Source: Streptomyces albospinus
GTDB lineage: Bacteria; Actinomycetota; Actinomycetes; Streptomycetales; Streptomycetaceae
Direction: 5' to 3'
Assembly (NCBI RefSeq): GCF_014648695.1
Contig: NZ_BMRP01000002.1
Location: 291,693 to 355,692 of the forward strand
Length of the DNA: 64,000 nt
In this document: piece by piece, positions 10,070 through 18,612 of the stretch
Numbering within the stretch: the first letter of the stretch is position 1
How the letters are laid out: each line of letters begins with the position of its first letter
Notes under the pieces: model-generated
What the model saw: the letters and a program-made list of their open reading frames with translations, nothing else
Database searches by the model: none
What the model was told of the DNA's origin: nothing
Made by a program: the position numbers and the translations under genes

Positions 10070-10688
10070 CGGGCTCGATCGCGGACCGCGGCCACGCTCT
10101 CGGCGGCGAAGCGGGCACGCGAGGGGTGGTCGCCGCCGTAGCGGTCGGTGCACCGGTTGGTGCCGCCCACAGGAAGTTGTCGATCAAGTAACCGTGCGGG
10201 CCGTGCAGTTCGATGCCGTCGCAGCCGATCCGCTGGATGTTCGCCGCCGCCACGATGGATGCCTGGACCACGGCGTCGCTGTCCCGCGGGGTCATTGCGA
10301 CGCCGTGCGGGCTGCCGTCGAGTGCGACAGTGGACCGGCTCTCGGCCGGAACACCGGCCGGCAGGCTGCCGGGCGCACGCGCAGCGCCCGTGTACCGCAG
10401 CCGGGGCATGATGCGCCCGCCTGCACGGTGGACGTCGTCCACCGCCCCGGCCGGGCAGCCGGCGCCCGCTCGCCGTGAAAGTACGGCACGTCGTGAGGAG
10501 CGACCGCCGCATCCCGTGCGATGGAGGTGCCCTCGGTGACGATCGGGCCGGCCCCGCCCGCGGCCCGCCGCGCGGAGTACGTGGCGACATCGGCGCCGGG
10601 CACCCCGGCCCGGCGGGAGGCGCCGCGTCACCGGCGCCATGGCGGTCCGGTGCTTCAAGGTCAGGTCGCCGATGGTGTACGGCCGTCC
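10070..10688 (-). pseudogene. Broken old yellow enzyme (NADH:flavin oxidoreductase) remnant
   Basis: Family segments appear in order but in different frames: 'GRPYTIGDLTLKHRTAMAP', 'ATYSARRAAGGAGPIVTEGT', 'PHGVAMTPRDSDAVV', 'GIELHGPHGYLIDNFLW' and 'RCTDRYGGD'. At least two frameshifts are needed to join them, and homology stops about two thirds through the usual 360 residues, so the C-terminal half of the barrel is lost. An intact paralogue of the same superfamily lies at 16495-17562. Confidence 0.78.
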
Positions 10689-11414
10689 CGGAAGCTGTCC
10701 GGCCCGCGGGGCCTCGGTCGCTGTCGCCGTCGCGCGCTCAACCACTCCACCGGAACCGGCGGACCAACGTTCGAACGGGAGACGTAAGCATAATGGTTTT
10801 GCTTCTGTCTCTGTGGCGGAACCTTCCATGGCTACGGCCGCGCGGTCCTTCGGGGGCGGGGGGCAGGAGTCCGCTGCGACGGCGCCTTCGGCCCGCTCCC
10901 GCCCGCCCGGCCGGCAGGCGCGCCGACGCCGCAGCCGGGCACGAACGGGGTCACCGGACCCGAGCCATCCGGGCACGAACGGCGACCGCGCCGGCGGCGA
11001 CCGCAGGTGCGGCATCCGCGCGGACCGCGCCGCACCGCTACGCGCGGCGAGCCGGTCCGCGCACTCCCCCACCCCGTCTCAGCCCCGTCCCCCACCCCGT
11101 CTCAGCCCCGTCCCCCGCCTCCCTCCTCAATCACCCAATCAGCCCAATAAATCGGCCGGCCGCCCCATCCCGTAATACACAGGAGAATTGTGGGCGCGGA
11201 ACACGGATGCCGTACCCGCGAATTCGGCAGCGAAGGCGGCTCCTCATCTCCGCGGCTACGCTGTCCGGGACGAAATAGCACCCTGTGGCCGGGAAAGGCG
11301 CACATGCGGCGCATGGAGAGTCATGTGGCGATTGTCGAGGGCAGGTACGTCCTCAACGGTGCACCCACCGCACCGAGAAAACCCAACCCGCACATCTCAC
11401 TTCGGGAGCTCAGA
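10689..11414. other. Long region upstream of the P450 gene, no clear gene
   Basis: About 725 bases. A local AT-richer stretch at 10785-10805 and another at 11120-11185 may carry promoters. The P450 reading frame stays open back to a GTG at 11190 that has AGGAG 4 nt upstream, but the encoded leader (about 75 residues) does not look like P450 sequence. No other gene is supported. Confidence 0.45.
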
Positions 11415-12626
11415 ATGGCATCAGAATCCGGCTCAACCGTCTGGGACTGCCCATTCGACTACGCCAAGGCCCTTGAGTTCGATCCGACGCTCAAGCGCCT
11501 GCTGAACGAGGAACCGGTCGCCCGTATTCGGCTGCCGTACGGCGAGGGCGAAGCATGGCTCGTCACGCGGTACGAGGACGTGCGCACGGTGACGACGGAC
11601 CGGCGGTTCAGCCGGCACGCCGTCGTCGGCCGGGACTTCCCGCGTATGACGCCGGAACCGATCGTCCAGGCCGAGGCGATCAATGTGATGGACCCGCCGG
11701 ACAGCAGCCGGTTGCGGAGTCTGGTCGCCAAGGCGTTCGCCCCGCGTCAGGTGGAGCGCATGCGGGAGGGGACGCAGCGCGTCGTGGACGAATTGCTGGA
11801 CCGGATGGCCGACAAGGGTTCTCCGGGTGACCTGATGGAGGATCTGGCGTCGCCGCTGCCGCTGACGACGATCTGCGAGGTGCTCGACATCCCCGAGAGC
11901 GACCGCGCGCAACTGCGTGCGCACGCCCGGACGATGATGGACGTCAGCCTCGACAACAAGGACAACGCCATCCGCGCCAAGGCCGAGATGCGCCAGTATT
12001 TCGAGGAGCTGACGGCACGGCGGCGCCGGGAGCCGGGGGACGACCTGATCAGCGCGCTGGCTACGGCTCGTCACGACGGTGAGGTCCTCGACGAGAAGGA
12101 GCTGACCGTGATGGCCATGGTGCTGCTCATCACCGGTCAGGACACCACCACGTACGAGATCGGCAACCTTTCGTACACGCTGCTCACGCGCCCCCGGGAG
12201 CTCGCCATGGTGCGCGAGCGGCCGGAGAAGCTTCCGCAGGCGATCGAGGAGATGCTGCGGTTCATCCCGTTCCGCAAGGGAGTCGGCATTCCTCGCGTCG
12301 CCCTGGAGGACGTGGAACTGAGCGGGGTGACGATCCGGGCCGGGGACATCGTGCACGTTTCGTATCTGACGGCGAACCGGGACAGTCGTAAATTCGACCG
12401 CCCCGACGAGCTGGATATGGAACGGGAAAGCACGTCCCATATGACGTTCGGCTGGGGTGCGCATCACTGCCTGGGCGCCCCGCTCGCGCTCACGGAGCTC
12501 CAAGTCGCGCTCGGCACCCTCCTGAAGCGTTTTCCGGAGCTGAGGCTGGCGAAGCCGGCCGAGGAAGTGCGCTGGAACAAGACATCGATCTGGCGCTATC
12601 CGCTGGCATTGCCGGTCATGTGGTAA
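11415..12626 (+). CDS. Cytochrome P450, CYP158A-like (THN/flaviolin coupling)
   Basis: A 403-residue soluble P450. The heme loop 'FGWGAHHCLG' places the axial Cys at residue 352; the I-helix reads 'LLITGQDTTT' and the K-helix ExxR is in 'IEEMLRFIPFR'. The segment 'IRAGDIVHVSYLTANRD' closely follows CYP158A enzymes, which dimerise flaviolin in Streptomyces, and rppA lies 300 bp downstream on the same strand. I chose ATG 11415 (GGGAG 6 nt upstream) because it gives the usual CYP158A length; an upstream GTG at 11190 would add 75 residues. Specificity for flaviolin is inferred from context. Confidence 0.88.
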   Translation: MASESGSTVWDCPFDYAKALEFDPTLKRLLNEEPVARIRLPYGEGEAWLVTRYEDVRTVTTDRRFSRHAVVGRDFPRMTPEPIVQAEAINVMDPPDSSRLRSLVAKAFAPRQVERMREGTQRVVDELLDRMADKGSPGDLMEDLASPLPLTTICEVLDIPESDRAQLRAHARTMMDVSLDNKDNAIRAKAEMRQYFEELTARRRREPGDDLISALATARHDGEVLDEKELTVMAMVLLITGQDTTTYEIGNLSYTLLTRPRELAMVRERPEKLPQAIEEMLRFIPFRKGVGIPRVALEDVELSGVTIRAGDIVHVSYLTANRDSRKFDRPDELDMERESTSHMTFGWGAHHCLGAPLALTELQVALGTLLKRFPELRLAKPAEEVRWNKTSIWRYPLALPVMW

Positions 12627-12640
12627 AGGAGGTGGCCACG

Positions 12641-12772
12641 GTGACCGGCGTCCGCAGCGGAATGCGGAACTCACGCCCCTGGCGTACGGTTACCCGTAAA
12701 GAAGTCCCAGCTGTTCGGGGAGAGTTCATTCGTCGACGGATGGCCCGCTCGCGTCCCTTCCAAGGACTTTGA
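12641..12772 (+). CDS. Possible 43-aa leader or remnant ORF
   Basis: It begins at GTG 12641, 14 bases after the P450 stop, and is preceded by AAAGGAGGT at 12625-12633, a near-perfect Shine-Dalgarno sequence. It encodes a 43-residue, Arg-rich, non-hydrophobic peptide ('VTGVRSGMRNSRPWRTV' start) with no recognisable domain. It could be the stub of a lost gene between the P450 and rppA, or a spurious ORF. The strong ribosome-binding site is the only support. Confidence 0.3.
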   Translation: MTGVRSGMRNSRPWRTVTRKEVPAVRGEFIRRRMARSRPFQGL

Positions 12773-12924
12773 CGTCAGGCCGCCGGAACGGCCCGTGGTG
12801 AAGTGTCCCGCGAAATGCGTGCACATCACCGGTGTCCGTTCCGTCGGCCGGCGGCCGGAAACGGTGACGCGAATTCAGAGCAGGAATTGCACTGGCGGAC
12901 CACAGCCTGCAAGGAGTGCATCCC

Positions 12925-13977
12925 ATGGCGGTTCTGTGCAAACCGGCGATCGCGGTCCCTGAATACATCATCACCAGGGAAGACACCCTCGAACTGGCAC
13001 GACAGCTGCACAGCGATCATTCGCAGCTCAATCTGGTGCTCCGACTGATCGAGCATACTGGCGTGGTCAGACGGCACTTGATCCAGCCCATCGACAAAGT
13101 GCTGGAGCATCCGGGCTTCGACGCCCGAAGTGCCATCTACGAGGAGGAGTCCAAGGCCCGTGTCCCCGATGTGGCGCGGCGCGCGCTCGAACACGCGGAG
13201 CTGGAACCGCAGGACATCGACCTCATCATCTATGTGTCGTGCACCGGGTTCATGATGCCGGCACTGACGGCCTGGCTCATCAACACGATGGGTTTCCGGT
13301 CGGACACCCGGCAGATCCCGATCGCCCAACTCGGCTGTGCCGCAGGGGGTGCCGCGATCAACCGGGCGCACGACTTCTGCCGGGCGTATCCGGACGCCAA
13401 CGTGCTGATCATCGCCTGTGAGTTCTGCTCACTGTGCTACCAGCCCACGGACGTGGGTGTCGGATCGCTGCTGTCCAACGGCCTGTTCGGCGACGCGGTC
13501 GCGGCGGCCGTGATGCGGGGCAGCGGCGGCACCGGGGTCCGTCTGGAACGCAACAGCTCGTACCTCATTCCGGACACCGCGGACTGGATTTCCTACGCGG
13601 TGCGCTCCACGGGATTCCATTTCCGGCTGGACAAGAGGGTCCCGGGAACGATGGAACCGCTCGCGCCCGCCCTTCGCGAGCTCGCCGAACAGCACCAATG
13701 GGACGCGGGCAACCTGGACTTCTACATCGTCCACGCCGGCGGCCCGCGCATCCTCGACGACCTGAGCCACTTCCTCGAAGTGCCTCCCGAGGCATTCCGT
13801 TTCAGCCGGGCGACGCTGACCGAGTACGGCAACATCGCCAGCGCGGTGGTACTCGACGCCCTTGCGCGGATGTTCGACGAGGCGTCGGCCGTCGACGGCC
13901 AGCGCGGCCTGATGGCGGGCTTCGGTCCCGGCATCACCGCCGAAATGTCCCTGGGCACCTGGACATCGGCGGAGTGA
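12925..13977 (+). CDS. rppA: Type III polyketide synthase RppA (1,3,6,8-tetrahydroxynaphthalene synthase)
   Basis: A 350-residue chalcone-synthase-fold enzyme that condenses five malonyl-CoA into THN, which oxidises to flaviolin and melanin-like pigment. The catalytic Cys is at 138 ('AQLGCAAGGAA'), the same number as in S. coelicolor THNS. The His lies in 'FYIVHAGGPRI' and the Asn in 'TEYGNIASA'. The 'EFCSLC' pair (Cys168/Cys171) typical of bacterial THN synthases is present. ATG 12925 follows AAGGAG at 12911-12916. It is probably functionally paired with the CYP158A-like P450 upstream, the reverse of the commoner rppA-P450 order. Confidence 0.95.
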   Translation: MAVLCKPAIAVPEYIITREDTLELARQLHSDHSQLNLVLRLIEHTGVVRRHLIQPIDKVLEHPGFDARSAIYEEESKARVPDVARRALEHAELEPQDIDLIIYVSCTGFMMPALTAWLINTMGFRSDTRQIPIAQLGCAAGGAAINRAHDFCRAYPDANVLIIACEFCSLCYQPTDVGVGSLLSNGLFGDAVAAAVMRGSGGTGVRLERNSSYLIPDTADWISYAVRSTGFHFRLDKRVPGTMEPLAPALRELAEQHQWDAGNLDFYIVHAGGPRILDDLSHFLEVPPEAFRFSRATLTEYGNIASAVVLDALARMFDEASAVDGQRGLMAGFGPGITAEMSLGTWTSAE

Positions 13978-14094
13978 CCGGCCGGGGCGCAACCGCGGCC
14001 CGGGCCACCACCCCGGCGCCCCGCCGGCCCGATGGCGCAGTATCCGGTCCCGCCCTTGGGCGGGGCCGGAACGGGCCGGACTCACGGTTCGGGC

Positions 14095-14203
14095 CGTAGG
14101 TGCCGGCCGTGCTGCTGCCGGCGCCGTGGGCGAGGGCGAGGCCGGGGCCGGAGCCCAGGACGGTGCGGGCGAAGGTCGCTTCGGGAAGGGTGCGTGCGGA
14201 CAC
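14095..14203 (-). pseudogene. 5' stub of an alpha/beta-hydrolase gene
   Basis: GTG at 14203 with AAGGA 8 nt upstream opens about 35 codons that read as the start of an alpha/beta-hydrolase: 'VLGSGPGLALAHGAGSS' contains the HG oxyanion-hole motif. After 'AGTYGP' similarity ends abruptly and the frame runs into low-complexity sequence, so the catalytic Ser and His are gone. It sits just downstream of the HxlR regulator on the same strand and was possibly its former partner. Confidence 0.6.
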
Positions 14204-14235
14204 GGGGATTTCCTTTTCGCTGACGAGTGACGGGA

Positions 14236-14559
14236 TCAGGTGGTCCGGTGCTGCGACCAGGAGCGGATCTGCTCCAGGGCGGGCAGCAGGGCCCGCCCGT
14301 CGGCGGTGAGCGTGGAGGCGGCGGGTCCGGGCGGGAGCTGGTCGTGGGTGACGAGCCCGGCCTGGACGAGTTCACGCAGCCGGTCGGCGAGCATCTTGGT
14401 GCTGATGGAGCCGATGGCGGCGTGCAGTTCGCCGTACCGGGCCGGGCGGGCGGCCAGGGTGTGCAGGATGATCCCGTTCCACTTCTGGCCGAGGACCTCG
14501 AACGCGGCGGTGAGGTGCGGGTCGGCCGTCAGCGGCGCGGGGGCGGGGCGGGCTGGCAT
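14236..14559 (-). CDS. HxlR family transcriptional regulator
   Basis: A 107-residue winged-helix HxlR protein. The family opening 'FEVLGQKWNGIILHTLAARP' and the recognition segment 'GSISTKMLADRLRELVQAGL' are plain; the wing is 'YxLT'-like ('ASTLTADGRALLPAL'). ATG at 14559 gives the usual length. The HxlR-type N-terminal Cys redox sensor is not seen. Downstream on the same strand is an alpha/beta-hydrolase stub; upstream is the MDR oxidoreductase. Confidence 0.88.
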   Translation of the reverse strand: MPARPAPAPLTADPHLTAAFEVLGQKWNGIILHTLAARPARYGELHAAIGSISTKMLADRLRELVQAGLVTHDQLPPGPAASTLTADGRALLPALEQIRSWSQHRTT

Positions 14560-14669
14560 CGGTGGTGCGGTCCTGCGTTCTCGGTGGTGCGGTGTCCGGT
14601 GGGGGTGCCGGCTGCGCCCCCGGGGCCGCCTCGTCCGTCCCGACGAGGCGAGGCGGCGGTACAAGGGGG

Positions 14670-15575
14670 TCAGGGCAGCAGGACGACCTTGCCCCGGTTG
14701 CGGTGGGCTTCCAGGTCGGTGTGCGCCTGTGCCGCTTCGGCCAGGGGGTAGGTGCGCCAGATCGGCAGGGTGAGCTCGCCGGCGGCGGCCCGCTGCACCA
14801 GCTCCGGCAGGGAGTCTCCGCCCTGGCCGGTGCCACCCGCGCTGAAGCGGACGCCGTGCTGCGCGGCGGACATGTCGGCGATGGTGATGACGTGCGCGCT
14901 GTCCCCGGTCAGGGCGACGGAGTCGGCGAGCACACCGGCACCGGAGGCGTCGAAGACGACGTCGACTCCCTGGGGCGCCGCGGCCTTCACCCGCTCCCTC
15001 CAGCCGTCGCCGTAGCGGACGGCGGTGGCTCCGAGGGCGGTGACACGCTCGATGTCGTGCTCGCCGACCGTTCCGATGACGGTGACGCCGCGGGCGGCGG
15101 CCAGCTGCACCGCGATGACGCCCACGCTGCCGGCGGCGCCGTGGACGAGCAGGGTCCGGCCCGCCTGCACGCCCAGCTGCCCGAGAACGCGGAACGCGGT
15201 CTCACCGACCGTGACAAGCGAGGCGGCGACCTCCCACGACAGGGCTTCGGGCTTGGCCACCGGCCGGTCGAGCAGGGCGTAGGCGCCGTAGCTGCCGCCG
15301 ACCGCAGCACCGAGGACCTCGTCCCCCACGGCCGCATCGGCTCCCTCGCCGACCGCGTCGACGACTCCGGCCGCATCCAGGCCGGGGATCACGGGAAAGC
15401 GCGCCGGGACCATGTCGGCCATCAGACCGGATCGGATCTTCAGGTCGAGCGGGTTCACCGAGGCGGCCCGCACCCGGATCCGGACCTGGCCCGGACCCGG
15501 CTCGGGGGTGTCGACCTCGGTCAGGGTGAGCGCGTCCGGGCCGCCGTAGCGGGAGTAGGTGATCGCGGTGGACAT
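14670..15575 (-). CDS. NADP-dependent quinone oxidoreductase-like MDR protein
   Basis: A medium-chain dehydrogenase/reductase of the zinc-free quinone-oxidoreductase type, 301 residues. The GroES-like N-terminal half carries 'VNPLDLKIRSGLMADMVP' and 'PVIPGLDAAGVVDAVGEG'; the Rossmann motif is 'LLVHGAAGSVGVIAVQLA' (AAGxVG). There are no zinc-binding cysteines. ATG 15575 has GGAG 7 nt upstream. It is divergent from a TetR gene across a 146-bp region with three copies of one palindrome, so it is very probably TetR-controlled. The role may be detoxification of reactive enones or quinones. Confidence 0.9.
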   Translation of the reverse strand: MSTAITYSRYGGPDALTLTEVDTPEPGPGQVRIRVRAASVNPLDLKIRSGLMADMVPARFPVIPGLDAAGVVDAVGEGADAAVGDEVLGAAVGGSYGAYALLDRPVAKPEALSWEVAASLVTVGETAFRVLGQLGVQAGRTLLVHGAAGSVGVIAVQLAAARGVTVIGTVGEHDIERVTALGATAVRYGDGWRERVKAAAPQGVDVVFDASGAGVLADSVALTGDSAHVITIADMSAAQHGVRFSAGGTGQGGDSLPELVQRAAAGELTLPIWRTYPLAEAAQAHTDLEAHRNRGKVVLLP

Positions 15576-15613
15576 CGAGAACTCCATGAAAGGAAGACGG
15601 GACACAGACTGAA

Positions 15614-15709
15614 TCACTCAGTTTGTGTGATTGCTTTTCCGGTGTATCACACAGCCCGTGTGAAATGCGAAGCCGGTGCGGGGTAACGCGCGTCACACGT
15701 GGTGTGTGA
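15614..15709. promoter_or_regulatory. Three operator copies between MDR and TetR genes
   Basis: The palindrome TCACAC-N5-GTGTGA occurs perfectly at 15647-15663 and 15693-15709, and with one changed arm base (TCACTC) at 15614-15630. Start-to-start spacings are 33 and 46 bp. They fill the divergent intergenic region, which is the expected position for TetR autoregulation and repression of the oxidoreductase. Confidence 0.75.
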
Positions 15710-15721
15710 TTTCTGGATAGG

Positions 15722-16321
15722 ATGGGCTCCATGTCCATGCCGCCGGTCCACCGCCGTCAGCCGAATCCGAGCAACCCCCGCGTCCAGCGCACCCGCGCCC
15801 GCATCCTGGCGGTCGCCCGCGAGCTGCTGCCCGAGGTCGGGTTGACCGGGTTGACCACCGCACTGCTCGCCGAACGGGCCGGCGTCACCCGCCAGACCCT
15901 GTACCGGCACTGGCCCCACCGCGCGGCGCTGCTCTCCGACGTCACCCTGCAAGGCCCCGACGTCGGCTACCCCGAACCCGGCACCGACGTACGCGCCGTC
16001 GCCACCGGCTGGCTGCTCAGCCTGCGCGCCGGCATCACCGTCCCCGCCACCCGCACCGCCGCGCTGGCCATCGCCGCCGAAGCGGACCATGACGCCGACA
16101 GCGCCCAGGCCATGGCCCGGATCATGGAGGACCGCCTCGCCGCACTGAACAGGCTCCTGGAGCCGTCGGGCCTTCAGATCACCGGCGAGCAGTACGCCCT
16201 GCTCTACGGCCCTCTCCTCGCTCGTCTCTTCTTCGACCGGGCCGAAGCCACCGACGAGTTCATCGACACCCTCGTCACCCAGTGGCTCACCACCGTGGGC
16301 CGCGCGCCCGCGCGGTCGTGA
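15722..16321 (+). CDS. TetR/AcrR family transcriptional regulator
   Basis: A 199-residue regulator with an N-terminal TetR helix-turn-helix: 'RILAVARELLPEVGLTGLTT' then 'LAERAGVTRQTLYRHWPHR'. The C-terminal ligand domain resembles TetR_C_33-like proteins. The start could be ATG 15722 or ATG 15731; the latter has AGGATGG 6 nt upstream. It is divergent from the MDR oxidoreductase with a triple operator between them, so it probably represses both genes. Confidence 0.9.
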   Translation: MGSMSMPPVHRRQPNPSNPRVQRTRARILAVARELLPEVGLTGLTTALLAERAGVTRQTLYRHWPHRAALLSDVTLQGPDVGYPEPGTDVRAVATGWLLSLRAGITVPATRTAALAIAAEADHDADSAQAMARIMEDRLAALNRLLEPSGLQITGEQYALLYGPLLARLFFDRAEATDEFIDTLVTQWLTTVGRAPARS

Positions 16322-16494
16322 GGCGCGGCCCGGCCGCCGATGGAGCGTCAACAGCTGTGCACAAGCCGGCTTCCGCTCCGCCTTCGGCCGATCCGGGGCG
16401 CTGAACACCGACACGAGTACCGGCGCGAGCGCGCGTCGCGCGATCACGCCGGTAGCACGCGGAATCCAGGCGGGCCGCGGCGCGGCAACGGCCG

Positions 16495-17562
16495 TCAGTC
16501 CAAGGTCGGGTAGTCGGTGTAGCCGCGGTGGTCGCCGCCGTAGAAGGTGGCCGGGTCCGGGGTGTTGAACGGACCTCCGACGGCGAGGCGGCGCGGCAGG
16601 TCGGGGTTGGCCAGGAACAGCGCGCCGAAGGCGACCAGGTCCGCGAGTCCCTCGTCGACGAGCGCGACGGCGTCCGGCGCGGTGTACTGCGGGTGGCTGA
16701 ACGGGTTCAGGACGAACGCCGCCGGCCACGCCTTGCGCAGTTGCCGCGTCAGCTGCCGGTCCGGACCTTCCAGCAGGTGCAGGTAGGCCAGGCCCATCGG
16801 TGCCAGCCGCTCCAGCAGGGCGGGGTAGACCTCGCCCACGTTGTCCTCGGCGATGTCGTTGTACGGGTTTCCGGGCGAGATCCGCAGACCGACCCGGTGG
16901 CTGCCGATCGCCTCGGCCACGGCCGTGACGACCTCGACGGCGAAGCGGATTCGGCCCTCGGTGTCGCCGCCCCAGGAGTCGGTGCGCCGGTTGGCGTTGG
17001 GCGCGAGGAACTGGTGCACCAGGTAGCCGTTGGCGCCGTGGATCTCCACGCCGTCGAACCCGGCCTCGACCGCGTTGCGCGCCGCGGTGGCGAAGTCGGC
17101 GATCGCCTGTCGGATCTCCGCCTCGCTCAGCTCCCTGGGCGTCACGAAGTCCTTCGGGCCCTCGTGGGTGTAGACCTGGCCCTTGGCTGCCACCGCCGAC
17201 GGCCCCACCGGCACCAGGCCGTCGGGCAGCAGGCTGGGGTGGCCGATCCGGCCGGTGTGCATCAGCTGGGCGAAGATCACGCCGCCCTCGCGGTGCACGG
17301 CGTCGGTCACCGTCCGCCATGCCTGCACCTGCCCGGCCGTGTGCAGGCCGGGGGTGTCGGGGTAGCCCTGGCCGGCCGGTGCGGGCTGGATGCCCTCCGT
17401 GACGATCAGCCCGGCGCCGGCGCGCTGCGCGTAGTACGCCGCCATCAGCTCCGTCGGCTCGGCGCCGGGCCCGAAGGCGCGGCTGCGGGTCATCGGCGCC
17501 ATCACGACGCGGTTCGCCAGCGGCTTGCCGCCCAGGACGATCGGATCGAAAGCAGTGGTCAT
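16495..17562 (-). CDS. Old yellow enzyme family alkene reductase
   Basis: A 355-residue FMN-dependent NADH:flavin oxidoreductase of the NemA/OPR branch. Visible hallmarks: 'ANRVVMAPMTRSRA' (FMN site), 'FAQLMHTGRIGHPS', the substrate-binding pair in 'EIHGANGYLVHQFL' (His-x-x-Asn) and 'DSWGGDTEGRIRFA'. It reduces activated C=C bonds of enones, nitroalkenes or similar electrophiles. It is divergent from a MarR gene with several operator-like sites between them, implying induction by electrophiles. It is intact, unlike the paralogous remnant at about 10.1-10.7 kb. Confidence 0.93.
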   Translation of the reverse strand: MTTAFDPIVLGGKPLANRVVMAPMTRSRAFGPGAEPTELMAAYYAQRAGAGLIVTEGIQPAPAGQGYPDTPGLHTAGQVQAWRTVTDAVHREGGVIFAQLMHTGRIGHPSLLPDGLVPVGPSAVAAKGQVYTHEGPKDFVTPRELSEAEIRQAIADFATAARNAVEAGFDGVEIHGANGYLVHQFLAPNANRRTDSWGGDTEGRIRFAVEVVTAVAEAIGSHRVGLRISPGNPYNDIAEDNVGEVYPALLERLAPMGLAYLHLLEGPDRQLTRQLRKAWPAAFVLNPFSHPQYTAPDAVALVDEGLADLVAFGALFLANPDLPRRLAVGGPFNTPDPATFYGGDHRGYTDYPTLD

Positions 17563-17629
17563 GGCCTCTTCCTCGGGGCGAGTGGTGCTCTGCGGGCCGG
17601 GCGCTCCGTTGCCCGCATCGGCGAATGCC

Positions 17630-17794
17630 TGTCTGGACAAGTAAATCATCTGTCCGAACAAGTAAATCCCGCGCATCTCTTCCCGGAGTCGAATGTGAAG
17701 CACGTCACGTGCCTCTACCTGGCCATGTTCCCGTAGGCGGCGGCACGCCTCTTGGAGTCGCCGAAGAGGAGGTAGGATTAATTTGTTCGAGCAA
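17630..17794. promoter_or_regulatory. MarR operator cluster between the OYE and MarR genes
   Basis: Two 18-base direct repeats TGTCYGRACAAGTAAATC (16/18 identical) at 17630-17647 and 17651-17668 are 21 bp apart, two helical turns. Each contains an inverted TGTCYGRACA core. A third related palindrome, TTGTTCGAGCAA, sits at 17783-17794, 23 bp upstream of the MarR start codon. Together they suit MarR control of both divergent genes. Confidence 0.65.
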
Positions 17795-17817
17795 GAATGC
17801 GAGGAAGAGAGGAAGAG

Positions 17818-18351
17818 ATGGCGCAATCCACACCGGAAGCCGGAAAAGGTCCCGCGGTGACGGGGCAGGAGGCCACCGTCCCGGTGCCGGCCGCGGCCGG
17901 CGGCGGGCCGGTCAGCCATGCGATCTTCCGCCTGGCCCGCCTGCACCGGATGTTCGCGGGACAACTGCTGCGCCGCATCGGCCTGCATCCGGGCCAGGAG
18001 CTGGTCATGATGCACCTCTGGGAACTCGGCCCCCAGCGGCAGACCGACCTGGTGCGCCTGATGGACTCCGACGCCGCCACCATGACCCGCACCGTCCAGC
18101 GCCTGGAGCAGGCCGGCTTCGTCCGCCGCCGCCCCTCCCCCACCGACAAGCGCGCGTCACTCATCGAACCCACGGTGGCCAGCCATGCCCTGCGCCATGA
18201 GGTCGAGCGGATCTGGAGCCAGCTGGAGGACCTCTCGACCGCGGGCATGTCCGCCGACGAGCAGACCACGGCCCTGCTCACCCTGGAACGCCTGGAGCAC
18301 AACCTCGTGCAGGCCGCCGCCGACACCGCGGGCGCAGACGCGGAGCGTTAG
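17818..18351 (+). CDS. MarR family transcriptional regulator
   Basis: A 177-residue MarR protein: helix-turn-helix 'RQTDLVRLMDSDAATMTRTV' and wing 'GFVRRRPSPTDKRASLI'. The N-terminal 40 residues are a Pro/Ala/Gly-rich extension before the dimerisation helices. The start ATG 17818 follows AGAGGAAGAG. It is divergent from the old yellow enzyme gene, which it very likely regulates. Confidence 0.9.
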   Translation: MAQSTPEAGKGPAVTGQEATVPVPAAAGGGPVSHAIFRLARLHRMFAGQLLRRIGLHPGQELVMMHLWELGPQRQTDLVRLMDSDAATMTRTVQRLEQAGFVRRRPSPTDKRASLIEPTVASHALRHEVERIWSQLEDLSTAGMSADEQTTALLTLERLEHNLVQAAADTAGADAER

Positions 18352-18612
18352 CGCCCCGACGGCGGCAAAAGGGCTGTCCGCGGCCGGCGTCGACGATCGC
18401 CGGCGACGAGCCGCAGGACCGTCGGCCTCCGGAATCCGGTCACCCGCGAGCGGAGCCCACAGCACTCGGGCGCGCCGCCCGACCGGTGGACGACACCCCG
18501 ACCATGCCCTTCACCGTTTCCACGAACGGCAGTGGGCGGTGATCCGCTCGGACGGGCGCCCGGCTCCCCGTTTCCTGTGAAGGCTCACAAACTCGATGGG
18601 TAACTTCGCACC

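Noticed and set aside
11190..11414. N-terminal extension of the P450 from GTG 11190 with a good AGGAG
   Set aside because: The extra 75 residues do not resemble P450 sequence; the ATG at 11415 gives the normal CYP158A length and has its own ribosome-binding site.
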